This document shows, piece after piece, positions 32,208 to 43,798 of a DNA stretch of 64,000 nt. The first letter of the stretch is position 1, and each line of letters begins with the position of its first letter. Source of the stretch: Pyrrhosoma nymphula (lineage: Eukaryota; Arthropoda; Insecta; Odonata; Coenagrionidae); NCBI GenBank assembly GCA_963573305.1, contig OY754329.1, positions 47,326,417 to 47,390,416 of the forward strand, written 5' to 3'. Below the pieces are notes generated by a model. That model made no database searches and was not told the DNA's origin. It was given only the letters and a program-made list of their open reading frames with translations. A program made the translations under genes and the position numbers.

Positions 32208-32654
32208 CAGTTAGGGTTACCATATTTTGAAACCCGAAAATGTGGACACCCTCAGCGGAATTGATCAACACGCTCATAGTACTGCCAAATGAAAGATTAT
32301 TCGTTCAGGTATATACTATCAAATAGCTATATTCCACGGCACACCCCTCCTCCCCCCCACACCCCAGCCGCCGTCGCCCCAACCCCAACCACCGTCGTCT
32401 ATCGCCGGCTATAGCCCTAAATCGAAAGCACCCTGACAGATCGATGACGGTATAATTCAAAAATCGATATAAAATGTATACAACTATTTTTTAATACAAG
32501 AGGAAAGAAAAAATCAAAATATCTTACTACTGCCCAAAAAAGAAAATTGCGGAAGTTAGCAGAAGTCGTAAAAATGTACGCGGACGCTACATTAGAAGTC
32601 GACAATACGGATATGTCCGCATAAATGAGGATATACTTATGGTAACCCTAATTG
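32208..32654. mobile_element. MITE-like element with TTAGGGTTACCATA TIRs
   Basis: The left end CA(G)TTAGGGTTACCATA (32208-32224) and the right end TATGGTAACCCTAATTG (32638-32654) form an inverted repeat. They continue more loosely inward with an AAAATGTGGACA block on the left and TGTCCGCAT on the right. Length is about 447 bp, with a C-rich insert (32340-32400). An exact target duplication could not be found, so the outer limit may be off by a few bases. TIRs of the TAGGGTNACCATA type occur in hAT-like MITEs elsewhere; this assignment is an inference. Confidence 0.7.
32338..32402. repeat. C-rich low-complexity tract
   Basis: Runs such as CCCCTCCTCCCCCCCACACC, then CCGCCGTCGCCCC and CCAACCACCGTCGTC, lie inside the TIR element above. 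The strong C/G strand skew suggests slippage expansion. Confidence 0.8.
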
Positions 32655-32659
32655 CAGTG

Positions 32660-33450
32660 AGTGGGCGTCAAGGTGTCACCCAGCCCATCAGTTCCCATTT
32701 CAGCCGTTTTTCCACCCTACGTGTCCAGACGAGTCGTCTTCTCTCGATATACGCACCTGCTTTCAACGCTCCCATTATCTACTCCCCCCTTGGGCGGCCA
32801 CCCACCTATCCACCAAAAATTGCTTTGGGTCCAACCTTCATTCATCCATTTATTCATCCACTCCTCCCACACATGGCACACTTCCTTCTTCTCACTTTTC
32901 CACTATTTCTCCCTTCCTTTCCGCCACTATCAACAAAAATGTAGAGCGCCGTAGCGTATTTTTCAGCACCTACGTCCGAAACTGCCCACCAACGTTTTCC
33001 AAGTCATGTTGCCCGATATTTGTCCAGGAAGCTGGAAATTCAGAGGAGAGAGTGAGTAAGTTGGTTAAGGTAGCAGCCAAAATCTTCCTTAGAACTCTTC
33101 TGGTCCTCTCTCTTCGAAGTCCCTCCTTAGTGTAGATGTTAAAGTGGATTTGTCAAGCCAAGCGATCTAATTTCACGCTCCGTTTGAGGGGATATGTCGA
33201 TTTTTTTCAGATTCGCTCAGCTGGAAAATTGCATGAATTATTGCTTTCAAAGTTGCAGAGTCATTTAGAAATGTTTGCAATTTCGTCAGTTAAGTTTCAA
33301 TCACTTCGGACAGTTTTCATCAGTCAAACGCTTTTTAAGGCCCGAATAATTTTCCTCGGTGTTCAACCAAGGTCTTTTTTTAATTCAAGAAGAGAGCAAT
33401 TGACAAGTGAATTTAAATTATAGATTAATTCAAATTTTAAATAAAAGCAG
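32660..33450. other. No recognisable gene or element
   Basis: Overlapping plus frames 32639-32944 and 32661-32954 are Pro/Ser/His-rich from a C/T-biased tract; 33136-33423 is open for 95 codons. No motif was found. Confidence 0.4.
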
Positions 33451-33455
33451 ACGAA

Positions 33456-33620
33456 TTTTGACTCCTACGCATGCATTTCAGTCATCCAGGTGACCATCGA
33501 CAGGGAGAATGTAAATCTCGTTAACAGGCCCACGTGTTTGTTCTCTTTAAATTGATGATCCTGGATGATCGGTATTGATGGTCACCTATATGACCAATAT
33601 GCCTGCATAAGTGTCAAAAT
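33456..33620. mobile_element. 165-bp MITE (short relative of 5830-6425)
   Basis: TIRs of about 43 bp: the left reads TTTTGACTCCTACGCATGCA, then TTTCAGTCATCCAGGTGACC and ATC. The right, reverse-complemented, reads TTTTGACACTTATGCAGGCA, then TATTGGTCATATAGGTGACC and ATC. The symmetry extends outward by GAA/TTC. Internal sequence after the left TIR (GGGAGAATGTAAATCTCG, CCCACGTG) matches the arm of the element at 5830-6425, so the two belong to one family. No coding capacity. Confidence 0.85.
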
Positions 33621-33624
33621 TCCT

Positions 33625-36600
33625 TAGCTTTCATTGATTATTTGAATTAATCTTTAATATAATTTAAGGTCTTTCTCCTCTTATTTTCCCTTTCATTGTG
33701 TCCAAAATTGTACTTCAGGGAGGATCTAATCTGATTCTTCTTTTGTGCTCAGTGGACTTTTCTTTTTTATACAATTCCTGTATGAACTTTCCCTTTTATA
33801 TAATTCCTTAGGATTTCGACTGATCTTGGATTCATTTGTTATTTCGTCACACGAGAGGTTTATTATGCTCTTAGGACTGCATAATTCAACGATGGTGTCA
33901 AAAAAACACGCAATGACCTACTTCCTCGTGCCGGCTCACAGGATGCGACGTGAATGCACAACACCCTTCCCAGAAGTGTGAATATTCCCGTCTCGCCGAA
34001 CCGTTTGCCAACTCCCTTACGACCATGCAACCCCTCCCGAGAAAATGCGAGCCATCGCTGAGAGAAGCGACTCCGGCGATAAACCTGATTTCCCGAGTCA
34101 CGTGGTCGTAATTGGTTTTCTAAGCTACTTCAATGGCATAGAGCATTGAACCGCGTCTCAAAACGCTTAATGAAAAACGTTAAATGCAACAACACCATTG
34201 CCATCCCCACGAGGGGATTTCAGCACTTTGGGCTACCTGACGAACGATTTACCCTCCGAGAAAATGAAGATGTTTTGTTTTAGCGCTATCACCTCTTCCA
34301 AAGAGGCTAGTACATTGAGTCATCCATATAGCGCGTGAAAGAAAATGTAGTTCCAGACATTCATCGCTGAAAAAAATCTGCCATTGTTTTTAATCTCTGT
34401 TAAGATAGTAGGCGTCACGCCGCTAGAATGTAGGTAAAAAATAACTTTTTAACGAAATTTTCCTTAATACTTGCAGGGATTTGCTTGGAGAGCACAGACA
34501 GAATGTTTCTGTACAAATTGACATGCTTAAAACGAGAAATCAGACATCCCAAAAATATGCATGTCAATTAGCTGTAGATGCCTTTCAGCTTCTCGCAGAG
34601 ATAAGAGTTAGACATAAAAATAGATAAGAAAAGGGTATCGCGTCGTTATTCACCTATAAAAGTTTCTTTTTTACATTCAAGCATTTAACGTGAGGAAATA
34701 GAGTGGTATGAACTTTTGAAAAGAGCAACAAATTGTCCTTAACTTACGAGTATGTAAAGATGTATCCAAGTCTAACTAATGGCCCAAATATCCTCACTTG
34801 CTAAACCAACCTTCTGGGAAAAAAAAGGATTCAATTAAACAGCTTTTTCCCTAAAGTATGTTTCCGCTACGAAAAAGAGTTTTCCATACTGAAATTTAAG
34901 TTATCATTTTAACTTATAATGTATGGTATTACAAATAGTTTTTGTAACGATTGACAACGGCCCCGCACATACTAAACATTCGGCCAGCCAATCGACATCA
35001 ATTGCTTTAAAATATACCACAAAATATTTCCCAAATTCCATTCCGGGTTGCTGGATCTGCAGAATCTAAAAGCTGATGCACCCTGCCGTTTTACCAGTTC
35101 CGTATAATACAGAACCTGCAGAGATTGGGATACCGCAACTCTCATCCATATCTCATCTCCTTTCAAAGCCACTCCAATTTCTGAGAAAGCCGGAAGGCAT
35201 TGCCACAAAGTAGAAACTACTGGATAGAATCCCATTACTGACCAGACGAGAAACGCACCTTAAACGATCCGTTACGAGAGGAAAAATATCTTTGCGCATC
35301 CTTCTTTCATATTTGGGTGCTACATCCTGGGTGTTTCTCGAATGATCTGATTCCAAAAGGAACGAGCTTGAAAATGTCAACATCAATTTTCCGTCGAGGC
35401 ATAGAGCCATATAATATCCGTTTCGAAAACGGTTTGTGGGCGTGACATGTGACGACGACGGATGCCGGAGCGCGGAGATTCCATGAGCGCGAATCATTTA
35501 TGATGCCTGCGCAATAGGGTCGCCGAACCCCGTGCCCCTTTTTTTATTATCTCTCTACATTGAGGACGCCGGCGAAGAACGAGCTCATAGACCACCAAAG
35601 AAAGGATCCGCACATCCACCTGGGAACAATGTCTCCGATACTGGTTCTTCAGTGCGTCCGCATTAAGGAAATGGACTACGCCATTCCTAACACTTGTCGG
35701 ATTCTATTTCTACATTAAGTCAGACAATCGTGGAACAGCTAAGAAAGGGATGGAAGGAAATGTTACGCGGGAGACGCCGGAGAACATTTTCGAGTGTTCT
35801 GCCTGGGACCAAGTATTTCGTGACCTGGCGGGCCAAGGATATGCTCGTGCTTTACCTCATCTCTTATCAAGTTAAACAAGTTCAACATTTTTTTTCATTC
35901 GAAGTCATTTCTTCTGGGATAAGAATGCATTTCTGCATTTCTGCATTTTTCTCAGGGGCATTTCTGCTAAGTGAAATTATAGGAAAATACTTATCATAAA
36001 ACAAGGTTTTCTGGTACTCTACGGGTATTCTACTGATTAAAGATAAGTTTGGATGAACTCGACATAACGTACGTACCCTTATTTTCACCCATAAGATACT
36101 AATTACTCTTTCCATTTCAATTTTCATAATATCATAGAGACCTACCTTCAATTTATTTAATATCTCCTTATATTTTTCCTATCTATTTTATGCATCATCT
36201 GCCTTCCTGAAATTCATCACGGCCTTCACAATCCGACTGCCTCGTATTTCCACCTCCATCCAGTTTTCTGTATCTTTATAATTTCCTCCTTTCCTTCTAG
36301 ACCACTTCCAATTTCAAAATATCAGTCCACCATAGTTCAACATCCATTCCAAAAATTTCAGCCTAAAGGCCACCACTTCATTTCCAGCCGCATCCCTTAA
36401 AACTTTGGAGCCATTCTGCGGCACCCTCCATACCCAACCTTTTTTCTATCATATTCTTATTCTCTTTATTAAAGGTTCCACTATTAACTGGTAAATAGCC
36501 AGATTTACACCGCTCAAATTAACGGTTTTAGGTGGGACTAAGAAAGAGTCTCTCTAAATAAAAGCCAACAACGATTCATCACCAAATCACTACAGATGTA

Positions 36601-39325
36601 GGCAAAAAGATGACAACATTTTAAAATTCGTAAATGAATAGTTATCCCAGCATCGTTGGGAACAATACACTACCTATAGTGCGGCAACTGTTGCATATTA
36701 AAATCGTCAAAAGTGTCCTTCATGCATCTTTTGCAACTCAACCGGTAAAATCACGGGACTTTTGTCATAGCCGAGGCTTATCCACGCAAAAATTGGACGT
36801 CTCCCACTTCGACCTATTGCTTAAATTAGAAAATAAATAAATAAACTGAGGCACCCGTAGGATGTTTTACCATGGATGCATTACGTCTTTATTGAATGTT
36901 CGGGGTAAGTATCATAATTGTAAAAAATCAGCTTTGCTTTTGCTAAACAATATGGCAGAAATGGCTGAAGCACCGAGGTCGATTGAGGACAGTTGAATAT
37001 CGCTGACTCACATCAGAAAACAGCGTAGTTTTTAATTGTCTAAAAAGAGCGTTGTGTCTACATTGGGCACTCAATTTTGATTCCATGTTTACCGATACGT
37101 TATCATGATAGATTCCCTTAGTATTTGCTACATCTAAACACAAAAAATAGTCGAAAAATGTATCTAAGAGTAAATTAAATACATTAATATACACTACTTC
37201 AAAATCCATCTAACAGGCGGATAAAGATAAATTAATTTTTACCTTCCTCTTGCCATAGAACGAAAAATACAACTATTACTGGGATATTACGAAACTGGGA
37301 CAAAAAACTAGGTCGCATTTCACCATAAATATACTATATTTTGCATAGCAAAGAACAATATTTATTCACGCAAGAAACAGTAGTACATGTCATATTGTCA
37401 TTATATGCAACCCTAATCAACCTACGAAAGGCATGGGAAAACTGAATAACATCAGCCCTGACCGACATATAAGCCTTGTCAAAGCTAAAATGATAAAAAC
37501 CAATTTTTAAGAGGAGAGGCATGACCCATTTTGCTGCATCCACACGATGCAGTCGATCCTGTAGAATTTAAAAACTGCTGGGATGTGAGCTCTAAATCAC
37601 TCTTAAAGAGAAAACACTTTTTTTAATTCCCGAGAATGGCTTCATCATGCGTATGAAGAGTGGTGTCACAAATTTTATGAATATGACTAAACAACACTTG
37701 AATTTACAAAGAAAAAGGGGAAAAAAGGCAGAGTTGCCAAACGTTGACCATTGATTAAGCAAAGATAACAAGAAAAATTCCCACAACCTCCGAATACTTG
37801 GCTTTAAAGAGTTCCAGCCTCCCTTTTTTCGTAAATAATTTTTCCTCGGCCACATTTTTCCACCATAAAGTTTCAAATTGGGAGAATATTGCTTGAGAAG
37901 CGACTCTCAATCTCAACCAAGAATTCCAAGGACTCAAAATCCAAACTCCTCTCAGCAAATAAACGCCGCTCACTCTTCTCGATACCTTTCTTGTTGATAT
38001 ATGCGTCATAGTAAGTCACTTTCTCGCACAAATGGCTACCATGTTATTACATAAGTCAAGGAAATAAAACTCAGTTTCCCACTGAAATTTGTGACTCGGT
38101 TTCGATGTAAACGGGCAGCTTTTAATTCTAAAACATCAACATGCAAAGAAATATTTTGATAAATGAGCGAGAAAATTGGAGTATTTTTTATCAATAAGTT
38201 AAACTAAACAATAAAATGAAACAAATCAGTTTTTAGCAGTTACTGGCAAGGATTAAACGTGAAAATGAAACTATCACTTCTTCAAACATTTATTTATCAA
38301 GAAAACATTGCCCGGTGTAATTTATTAATTCTTCATATGAGTCATCCATATTGCATCGTACATCGTTGCTATTGTTTTATTCATCTGCTTATGGATAATT
38401 CATTAGGATGAGGAGAGGGAGAGGAATGAATATTTCACGACCGCATTCCGGATTTCTGTTTCCGGCGAAAAATTAAAATTAAATTTTTTAAAGCAACCTA
38501 AATCAGTTATAAGTCATGCAGTGTTTGTGAAGATATATCTATAGGTTTTTCCATTTCCCATGGATTTTTCGCATAAAATATTAACTAAATTACACATAAT
38601 TTGGCGTGAAAGTTCATCCATGCACTTCCAAATTGTTCCTTTATGTGAATTTAGAGCCATGAAGCCTGTTTTTCGTAACTTTTAAGGAAACGAACTGTGA
38701 ATGTCTCACACGATTCTCCCACTGGTCACTTTTTCATTTAAAAGTCATTCTTTGTAATATTTATAATTCAATCCTAATATCCCACTTTTCTCAATATTCT
38801 TTAGTTTGAGTCTCTAAGATCGCATTTCCTAGCAAGGTTCTTGCCACATCCACCGCTAAAACATTATTACAAGTAACTCATACCTAAATTTGAAAATTGA
38901 CATTGAAATAAATATTTCTTCCACAAACAGGCTTCCAGAAATTTGTCAGGAATCACAATCAAGCTCGAAAATAAGTACAATAAAAATGCAAAGATGATTT
39001 TGTAAAAAAAAGTTTAAAACAAATTGAAAACTATGGCATTCTACGGTCTATTAGGCCATAAACCCAAGATTAGATAAATTTGGGGCCAAAGACGGATTTA
39101 AATATCTTTCGATCTCCACCCAGCAATCAGCGATCAATCAAGGAATTTCGGCCATTTAAACTAGATATAAATTCTGCTATGCTTACCACAAAGCAAGCAC
39201 ACCTCGCATGCTGTCTTTTATAATTTCAAATATCGTACATATGAACAATATTACTGCTTAAAAAATAATTATTAATGCCATGACATACTTCCTAATACTT
39301 TCATAACATGCAAAGTAGGATAAGT
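33625..39325. other. No recognisable gene or element (5.7 kb)
   Basis: Many short open frames (for example 35153-35497 minus, 114 codons; 35694-35999 plus, 101 codons; 37592-37876 minus, 94 codons) were read for motifs without success. Small features only: a GCATTTCT repeat at about 35926-35955 and a C/T-rich tract at 36140-36430 (plus). The rest is AT-rich and unique-looking. Confidence 0.4.
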
Positions 39326-39330
39326 GAATT

Positions 39331-39384
39331 GAGTAATCACACTCCTGCCACACATCCCTCAGGTGGCTCGCAGGAACATAAATA
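39331..39384 (+). repeat. Short dispersed repeat, copy 2
   Basis: AATCACACTCCTGCCACACA, then TCCCTCAGGTGGCTCGCAGG matches copy 1 (11093-11160) but lacks the GTAGAT tail, diverging after CAGG into AACATAAATAATC. Confidence 0.6.
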
Positions 39385-39745
39385 ATCATTCAAAACTAAT
39401 ATAATATTTTATCGTAATCAAAATAACAAAAAAAATGGATATAAAATAATCCTACAATATAAAGAAAATGTTTTTAACATCTCATCCGGATAAATATGAT
39501 GCCCTTCAAGTTGAGCAAAAATTAAATGATACATCTACTCCTCGCACGAAATCCTAGAAATTGGCAGCTCTCCCACTGAAAGAGCTTTGGTCAGGATGCA
39601 ATGACGCGTAATTCTGTAGTCAAAGTCTGATAGGGAGACAAAGTATTTCTTAGGAAAGAATGTGTGTGGCACTTTCGAGGACACAGAAGTTGATTGTACG
39701 CCTAAGTTAGGAGGTAATAGTTAAACGCCACCTTTCTCGAAGGAG

Positions 39746-39951
39746 TTAAAACAGGTGGGGGTTGTGGAGTAATTTACTAGGGGTTAACCCGCGCCAGGGA
39801 TCAACTCAACAGACAATAACACACATTCACACAACACCAAAGCGGTACTCAAAGTGTCTTACTGAGTGAATGTGTCTTATTGACTGTTGAGTTGATCCCT
39901 GGCGCGGGTTAACCCCCAGTAAACCACTCAACAACCCCCCAACTGTTTTAA
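39746..39951. mobile_element. 198-bp foldback element flanked by TTAA
   Basis: Between TTAA at 39746-39749 and TTAA at 39948-39951 lies an almost complete palindrome. Arms of about 84 bp begin AACAG(G/T)TGGGGG and include ACTRGGGGTTAACCCGCGCC, then AGGGATCAACTCAACAG, CAATAA and ACACATTCAC. The loop is about 30 bases (39834-39863). TTAA is the target site of piggyBac-type elements, but the ends do not have the usual piggyBac CCC start, so the mobiliser is uncertain. No coding capacity. Confidence 0.85.
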
Positions 39952-40194
39952 ACCGTTCTTTAAGAAAGGTAACATTTACGACGATAGAAACCATAACCTT
40001 TTTTTTATACATTTAGCCGTAAGAGCTCACTTCTTGGTTATAGGTATACGTCTGCGGCGCACGCCGCGTCGATTTTCCGAAGTTCCCCGAATGCACCTTA
40101 ACCGTTCCACCGCGGACACAACGGTGCTGAATGATTGCTAATATTAGGACCTTTCCCATGAAATGCGTTTTCTTAAGTTTTCGACATCTTCATT

Positions 40195-40327
40195 TTTGTA
40201 TTCATGATTAAGTAAAACGCTTAATACTTTTTAACAAACTTTTATTTAAACGACTATGCCGTAAACCGGTGAAATGCATCGAACAAATAAAATGTTGTAG
40301 TATTTCACTTAATCATGAATGCAAACA
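40195..40327. mobile_element. Palindrome with hammerhead-like core, Penelope-terminus type (second locus)
   Basis: Left arm 40195-40252 and right arm about 40280-40327 are inverted copies: TT(T)G(T/C)ATTCATGATTAAGT, an AAAAC/GAAAT step, then AACA(A)ACTTTTATTT on the left and AAATAAAATGTTGTAG on the right. Between them lies ACTATGCCGTAAACCGGTGA followed by AATGC. It has the stem-loop TGCCG/CGGT and a GTGAAAT box where hammerheads have GAAA; the upstream CTGATGA is decayed to CGACTA. The right arm layout (AATAAAAT...TTGTAG...AATCATGA) matches that of the palindrome at 9664-9878. It lies about 0.7 kb upstream of a Penelope RT relic on the same strand, which supports a Penelope terminal repeat. 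Confidence 0.5.
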
Positions 40328-40329
40328 TA

Positions 40330-41035
40330 AATAACTTCTACGAGGTGCAGCCTGCCACTGTCAAGTTTATCTTAAGTTTTAATCAATATCATGACTATTG
40401 TCTGATTTCACCAACAAATTATGTACATAGACAGGTTTTTCAGCGATATCGAAAGATATTGAAAAGATCTAGCACATCGGAGTCGCGAGATATACTTGGC
40501 GGAAATTTTCGCCCACTGGAAGAATGGCCACCATTCGGCGCGGACCCCGCTTCACACGTGTGCGGCGTCAACTCAGGATCTTTCTCACATCGTATAGTTG
40601 TCTACCGATGAGGTAGATGGAGAGAGCATAAAGCCATCAAATTGTAACCTGACAACCAAAATATTCACCATGTTGCATCTCCCTGTTCTTTCCTCGCTTG
40701 CCTTTGGATAGTACGGACGAGAGGATGCATTAGCGGATATAAAGCAAGAATATAAACCAGTAGTTGAAAACGTAAGGTAAGTAACTCTTGAAACTTATAT
40801 TAGTTAACTTGTACCTATTGATTCTACTCGGTTTTACCATAGTTTTTCGCTGGTAATACAGATTATTATTAATATAATATATAATTAATTTATTAATAAC
40901 TCATGAAGAAATTTTCGCCAATTGGCCACAAATATATTATGAAAAATTACAGGAGGTGAGGGAAAGAGAAGATAAAAAAGATTGGTTCTTACCGTACGTT
41001 TTGGAACGGTTGATACTTCCTCAGCATTAGAAGCT
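40330..41035. other. No recognisable gene; lies between the palindrome and the Penelope RT relic
   Basis: One plus frame of 98 codons starts inside the palindrome (40315-40611) and has no motif. If the palindrome is the Penelope terminus, this region would be its 5' part, but I see no supporting motif. Confidence 0.35.
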
Positions 41036-41039
41036 ATAA

Positions 41040-41668
41040 TTAATTAATGCTATTGAATTAACGCTAAATAAAACTTCATCATCCGCCTGGCCGAAATTGG
41101 ATTGACAAAAATTCCTTCTCCTTTAATAATAAAATTTTCCTTCAAACAAAAGGCACCGCCATGGGTGTATTATGTGACTGAGTAAAAATGTTGTTAATTC
41201 ATATATTCCTTGTTGTTGGCATAATATGATGCATGGCATCATATTATGCCAACCTGTTCATGGGTCATCTCGAAACCTCTTTCTTGAAAAACCAAACACT
41301 TCAACCTCTCTTCTGGGCCCACTACATTGACGACATATTCGTCCTCTGGCCTCACGGCCGTGATTTTTTATCTCCTTTCATTTCCACACTGAACTCTTCA
41401 TTCTCAGTTTCCTTCACGTCTTCCATTTCCGACTCCTTAATTACGTTCCTGGATATTTATATTCAAATTAAGGACAGTAAATTCATCACCTCCATCCACA
41501 AAAAAACCCACTAACCATGACCAATACCTCCATTTTATCAGCTGTCATCCTTCTCACACCAAACGCTCCAACCCTTATTCCCTCTCTATCTGCGGCCATA
41601 GGATCTACAACAATGCCCCCTCTCTAAAAATATATACCAACACTCTTCATCACTCCCTCAAAGAACCA
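41040..41668 (+). pseudogene. Penelope-like element reverse transcriptase relic
   Basis: Plus-strand reading: FSFNNKIFLQTKGTAMG (about 41117-41168), the motif preceding the Penelope RT palm. After a disrupted stretch come ASYYANLFMGHLETSFL (41236-41286), HYIDDIFVLW (about 41320-41349, catalytic YxDD intact), LITFLDIYIQ (about 41438-41467), then QYLHFISCHPSHTKRSNPYS after a stop at 41512. The SCHP.H.KRS.PYS segment with YIDDIF is specific to Penelope-like elements. A stop at 41512-41514 and a 60-70 bp replacement near 41170-41235 inactivate it. The sequence ends where the RTE copy begins at about 41669, so the GIY-YIG domain is missing here. Confidence 0.85.
41218..41250. repeat. Perfect 15-bp inverted repeat inside the Penelope RT relic
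   Basis: GGCATAATATGATGC, loop ATG, then GCATCATATTATGCC. The right half encodes the family residues ASYYA of the RT, so the left half is an inverted copy of coding sequence. This is what replication template switching produces. Confidence 0.95.
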
Positions 41669-42508
41669 GTAGGAGGCCAGTGGATAAAGTCGGTAAGATT
41701 CGCGGATGACCAGGCGTTGGTCAGTCGGTCATCGAAAGGATTGAAAACTTAAGTAGATGCCCTGGAAATGCAGTGCGAGAAATACGGGATGAAGATTAAT
41801 AATAAGAAATCAAAAGTAATGAGATTCTCTAGGACAAACAAAAGCAAGGCTGGTGATAAGAGTAGGAAGTCACAAACTGGAGCATGTCGAACAATTCAAT
41901 TATTTGGTTAGTATGCTAAAAGAAACAGGACATAGTAGCAAAGACATTAGGAGGAGAATAGCGCTAGCGAAGGAAGCGTTCATTAATAAAAGGGAGCTGA
42001 TGACGGGGACCTTAAGTTAGGATGTAAAAAAGAGGCTGGTGAACAGCTTGATATGGAGTGTAGCGTTGTATGGATCAGAAAAGTGGACCTTGAGAAAGGA
42101 AGACGAAAACAGGCTGAAGGCTTTCGAGATGTAGCTGTGGAGGAGGATGGAGAAGGTGCGTTGGACGGAAAGGAAGACAAATGAGGAAGTGCTTGACATG
42201 GTGGGCGAGGAGAGGAAACTTATAGATGAGGTTAGGGAAAGACAGGGTAGGTGGCTGGAAGGGGTAATGAGGTGCGAGGGTTTGATGAAGGCTGTGATAG
42301 AGGGTAGGATGTTGGGTAAGCGGGGAAGGGGAAGGAAGAGAATAGGTTTTATGGATGGGATGAAGAAAGGTAGGCCTTATGCTGAGATGAAGAATGAAAT
42401 ACTAGAGTATACTAGGGCACGGCACGTGTAAGAGTCCGTTGGATATTCTCTCACTTTCATCATAACCTATCTCTAACCGGTAGATTACTGTAATGAATGA
42501 ATGAATTA
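41669..42508 (+). mobile_element. 5'-truncated RTE copy joined to the Penelope relic
   Basis: It begins at GTAGGAGGCCAGTG(G/T)ATAA, matching the long RTE copy from about 28349, and runs to the same 3' end, with CTAACCGGTAGATTACTGTA and a TGAATGAATGAAT tail. By eye the two copies are roughly nine-tenths identical. It keeps RFADDQALV, then the same TAA (41750-41752) as the long copy (28429-28431). It has extra stops at 42018 and 42131 and small indels near 41840. A frame remains open at 42147-42431 but is only the LINE C-terminus. 5' truncation is normal for target-primed reverse transcription. No clear target duplication. Confidence 0.88.
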
Positions 42509-42514
42509 GTGCAC

Positions 42515-43795
42515 CTTCAGTTAAGTTTTGTGTAAGAATCAAATATATCCATTGCAAGGCACCATAATTAGTTCAATATTTTAATTAGCTACGAGGGTGT
42601 TGAGTATGACTGGATCACCCTACAAGCGTCACATCGCCTCAGGTTTTTATCCTGGTACCACATTGTCTGACTGATTTAAAAGACTTCTTCGCATTGCTTC
42701 GTCACCTACTCCGTGCGTTCAAATATACTGGCTTATATTAAGGGAACACACACCTTAAGAAAGAAGTCTTCCGCCGCCATTTATTGCCATTTATCCGAAA
42801 GTGGTGCTCGGGAAAATTGAATTTACGAGTCGGAGCTCCCAGAAGAGCCAACTGTCCAAATTGTAACTTCACCCTCTTTTTCTCCGCCATCGCTCACCCC
42901 GCTCAACCAACTCCTGGGCAAACTTCCCCTTTCTCCACTCAACTTTCACTCCACCATTCCTCCACCGGACCCTGGGACAATGCCCGGGACGCAGACCTTG
43001 GCGGCCCCTCCTTTCACTTACACCGCTTTTTGACCCCGATCTCAGTTCCTTTCGGATCCGGGGACACGACCCTCCATCCCTTCCCACTCGCTGCAATGTC
43101 CCCGAGATTTTTCCGGGGGTACCATTATATGGCCGTCCCTGACGGATTCATTTAATCCACGTATTCGTGTCCGAAGAACATCTCCCTCAATCCCCTGTAC
43201 TAAATTCTTCCCGGTCCAATAAAATCTTCCCCTTTAATCTGGGTCTAATTGGTTTTTCAAAGGATTTGGATTCTCATTCAGTTCACTTAGGAAATTATGA
43301 GCCTCTGTAAAGAACGTTGACTTTTTCTTGAGTGAAAAGATATGCATATATTTATTGAACAATGGCTTTAATTTGAATGTATCAAACAAATATGGCATGC
43401 AAGCACCTTCATTCCACACCTTTTCATCTTTCCAAGAATTAAAATGGCCAAAAAAAAGAGAGTTAAAAAGAAAATATACAATATCCTAAGCCCTTTAAAC
43501 TAAAGAATTGGTGCCTAGACCATTCCGTTCTCTTCCAAATACTTGCTTATTAATTTTCTTAGACTTTTCGTTTTTGTTAGATTTTTGTTAGACTAGAGAG
43601 CAGAGCTTTCACAACACATTCCTCCTCACTTGATAAGATTATTTGACTTAAATCTTTGTATAACTATTCCAAAAACAAGGGTCTACACTAAAAAGGTGGA
43701 ACTGTACCAAGTTGTTATTTTTACAATAAGGAACATCGATAAGTGCCATTTAGTAACGCCCTAGTCCATAAACTAAAGTGGCAACACCTCCAAGT
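42515..43795. other. No recognisable gene or element
   Basis: A plus frame of 123 codons at 42784-43155 is Pro/Ser/His-rich and lies in a C-rich block (42850-43140). I recognise no domain. Its G+C level is above its surroundings. Confidence 0.4.
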
Positions 43796-43798
43796 TTC

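Noticed and set aside
36140..36480. Possible minus-strand RTE remnant from C/T-rich sequence similar in style to 13.5-13.9 kb
   Set aside because: No RTE motif or the AACCGGTAGATTA end could be found.
42147..42431. A 94-codon open frame that looks like a gene
   Set aside because: It is the C-terminal part of the truncated RTE copy, matching 28829-29100.
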